From assembly GCA_036562265.1 (NCBI GenBank), contig DATCKS010000152.1, forward strand, positions 1 to 6,243: a stretch of DNA of 6,243 bases. The letters run 5' to 3'. Source of the stretch: DASVDK01 sp036562265 [NCBI: Thermodesulfobacteriota bacterium]. GTDB lineage: Bacteria > DASVDK01. Each line of letters starts with the position of its first letter. The first letter of the stretch is position 1. The position numbers and the translations under genes were made by a program. The notes under the pieces are model-generated. The model saw nothing but the letters and a program-made list of their open reading frames with translations, searched no databases and was not told where the DNA came from. Below, piece after piece: positions 5,996 through 6,243 of this stretch.

Positions 5996-6243
5996 ATGAC
6001 GGCCATCGTTACCTGGAACATCCAGGCGGGAAAAGGCTGCGACGGTGTCACCGACCTCGCGCGCATCGCGGCGGTGGTGAAGTCGATGGGTGAAGCCGAC
6101 GTCATCTGCCTGCAGGAAGTCGCGCGCCACGAGCCGACGATCGCCGGCGGCGCCGACCAGGCGGCCGAGCTCCAGGCGCTTTTCCCAGGCTACGAAGCGG
6201 TGTTCGGCGCCGCGCTCGTGCGAGGGCAGCGGCAGTTCGGCAA
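5996..6243 (+). CDS. Endonuclease/exonuclease/phosphatase (EEP) family hydrolase, N-terminal part
   Basis: The 82 complete codons before the window ends read as the N-terminus of an EEP-fold protein (members usually about 220-280 residues). This superfamily includes AP endonucleases, inositol-polyphosphate phosphatases and sphingomyelinases, all metal-dependent phosphoesterases. TAIVTWNIQAGKG has the first-strand asparagine N8, and DVICLQEV has the metal-binding glutamate E41, matching the N and E ligands of the family. The start of a third motif, RQFG, is just visible at the right edge and resembles the FGNA/ILSR strand of small EEP proteins. No signal peptide is present, so it should act in the cytoplasm. 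ATG 5996 is separated from the permease stop by one base, which ties it to the transporter operon. That position suggests action on an imported phosphoester, as UgpQ does in the E. coli ugp operon, though UgpQ has a different fold. A DNA-repair role cannot be excluded because the catalytic C-terminal residues are outside the window. Confidence 0.82.
   Translation, partial: MTAIVTWNIQAGKGCDGVTDLARIAAVVKSMGEADVICLQEVARHEPTIAGGADQAAELQALFPGYEAVFGAALVRGQRQFG

Noticed and set aside
5149-6105. 318-codon minus-strand open frame opposite permease 2
   Set aside because: Same antisense shadow pattern as opposite permease 1. It crosses the start of the EEP gene, and the plus strand carries the real permease.

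Overview
The window comes from a very GC-rich bacterial genome. Its genes are tightly packed, use ATG, GTG and probably TTG starts, and overlap at start/stop junctions. The transporter's solute-binding protein has a plain Sec signal peptide with no lipobox cysteine. That fits a free periplasmic protein in a diderm (Gram-negative-type) cell, for example a proteobacterium or one of the high-GC soil or sediment phyla. The lineage cannot be fixed from this window.

Layout: a divergent locus built around a 160-bp control region (about 1644-1803). Leftward (minus strand) run an IclR-family regulator (1643-789) and, overlapping its end by 14 bp, a cyclic-amidohydrolase gene of the dihydropyrimidinase/D-hydantoinase type (802 to the left edge, C-terminus cut off). 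Rightward (plus strand) runs a complete CUT1 (Ugp/Mal-type) ABC importer: ATPase (1804-2913), periplasmic binding protein (2943-4235), first permease (4232-5158) and second permease (5155-5994). The start of an endonuclease/exonuclease/phosphatase (EEP) family gene (5996 to the right edge) follows. Gaps and overlaps among the rightward genes are 29 bp, -4, -4 and +1 bp, so they look like one transcription unit.

Control region: the minus strand carries a good sigma70-type promoter (TTGACA, 18-bp spacer, GAGAAT) for iclR. A perfect 17-bp palindrome, GTTCCGTA-C-TACGGAAC, lies just downstream of its predicted start point. This looks like an IclR operator placed for autorepression. A weaker plus-strand promoter candidate (TTGCCA/TAGGCT) lies just before the ATPase start, where no good Shine-Dalgarno sequence is visible.

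How the genes may work together (inference): the importer resembles the glycerol-3-phosphate/glycerophosphodiester family, and an EEP hydrolase sits where ugpQ sits in the E. coli ugp operon. This suggests uptake of a phosphorylated or phosphodiester compound, or a sugar/polyol, followed by cytoplasmic hydrolysis. Some residues I recall as part of the E. coli UgpB ligand pocket appear changed, so the substrate is left open. The IclR/cyclic-amidohydrolase pair recalls regulator-catabolic gene pairs such as AllR with allantoin genes. Whether the two arms share a substrate or only an intergenic region is not decided by the sequence. I saw no RNA genes, mobile elements, CRISPR arrays or clear terminators.
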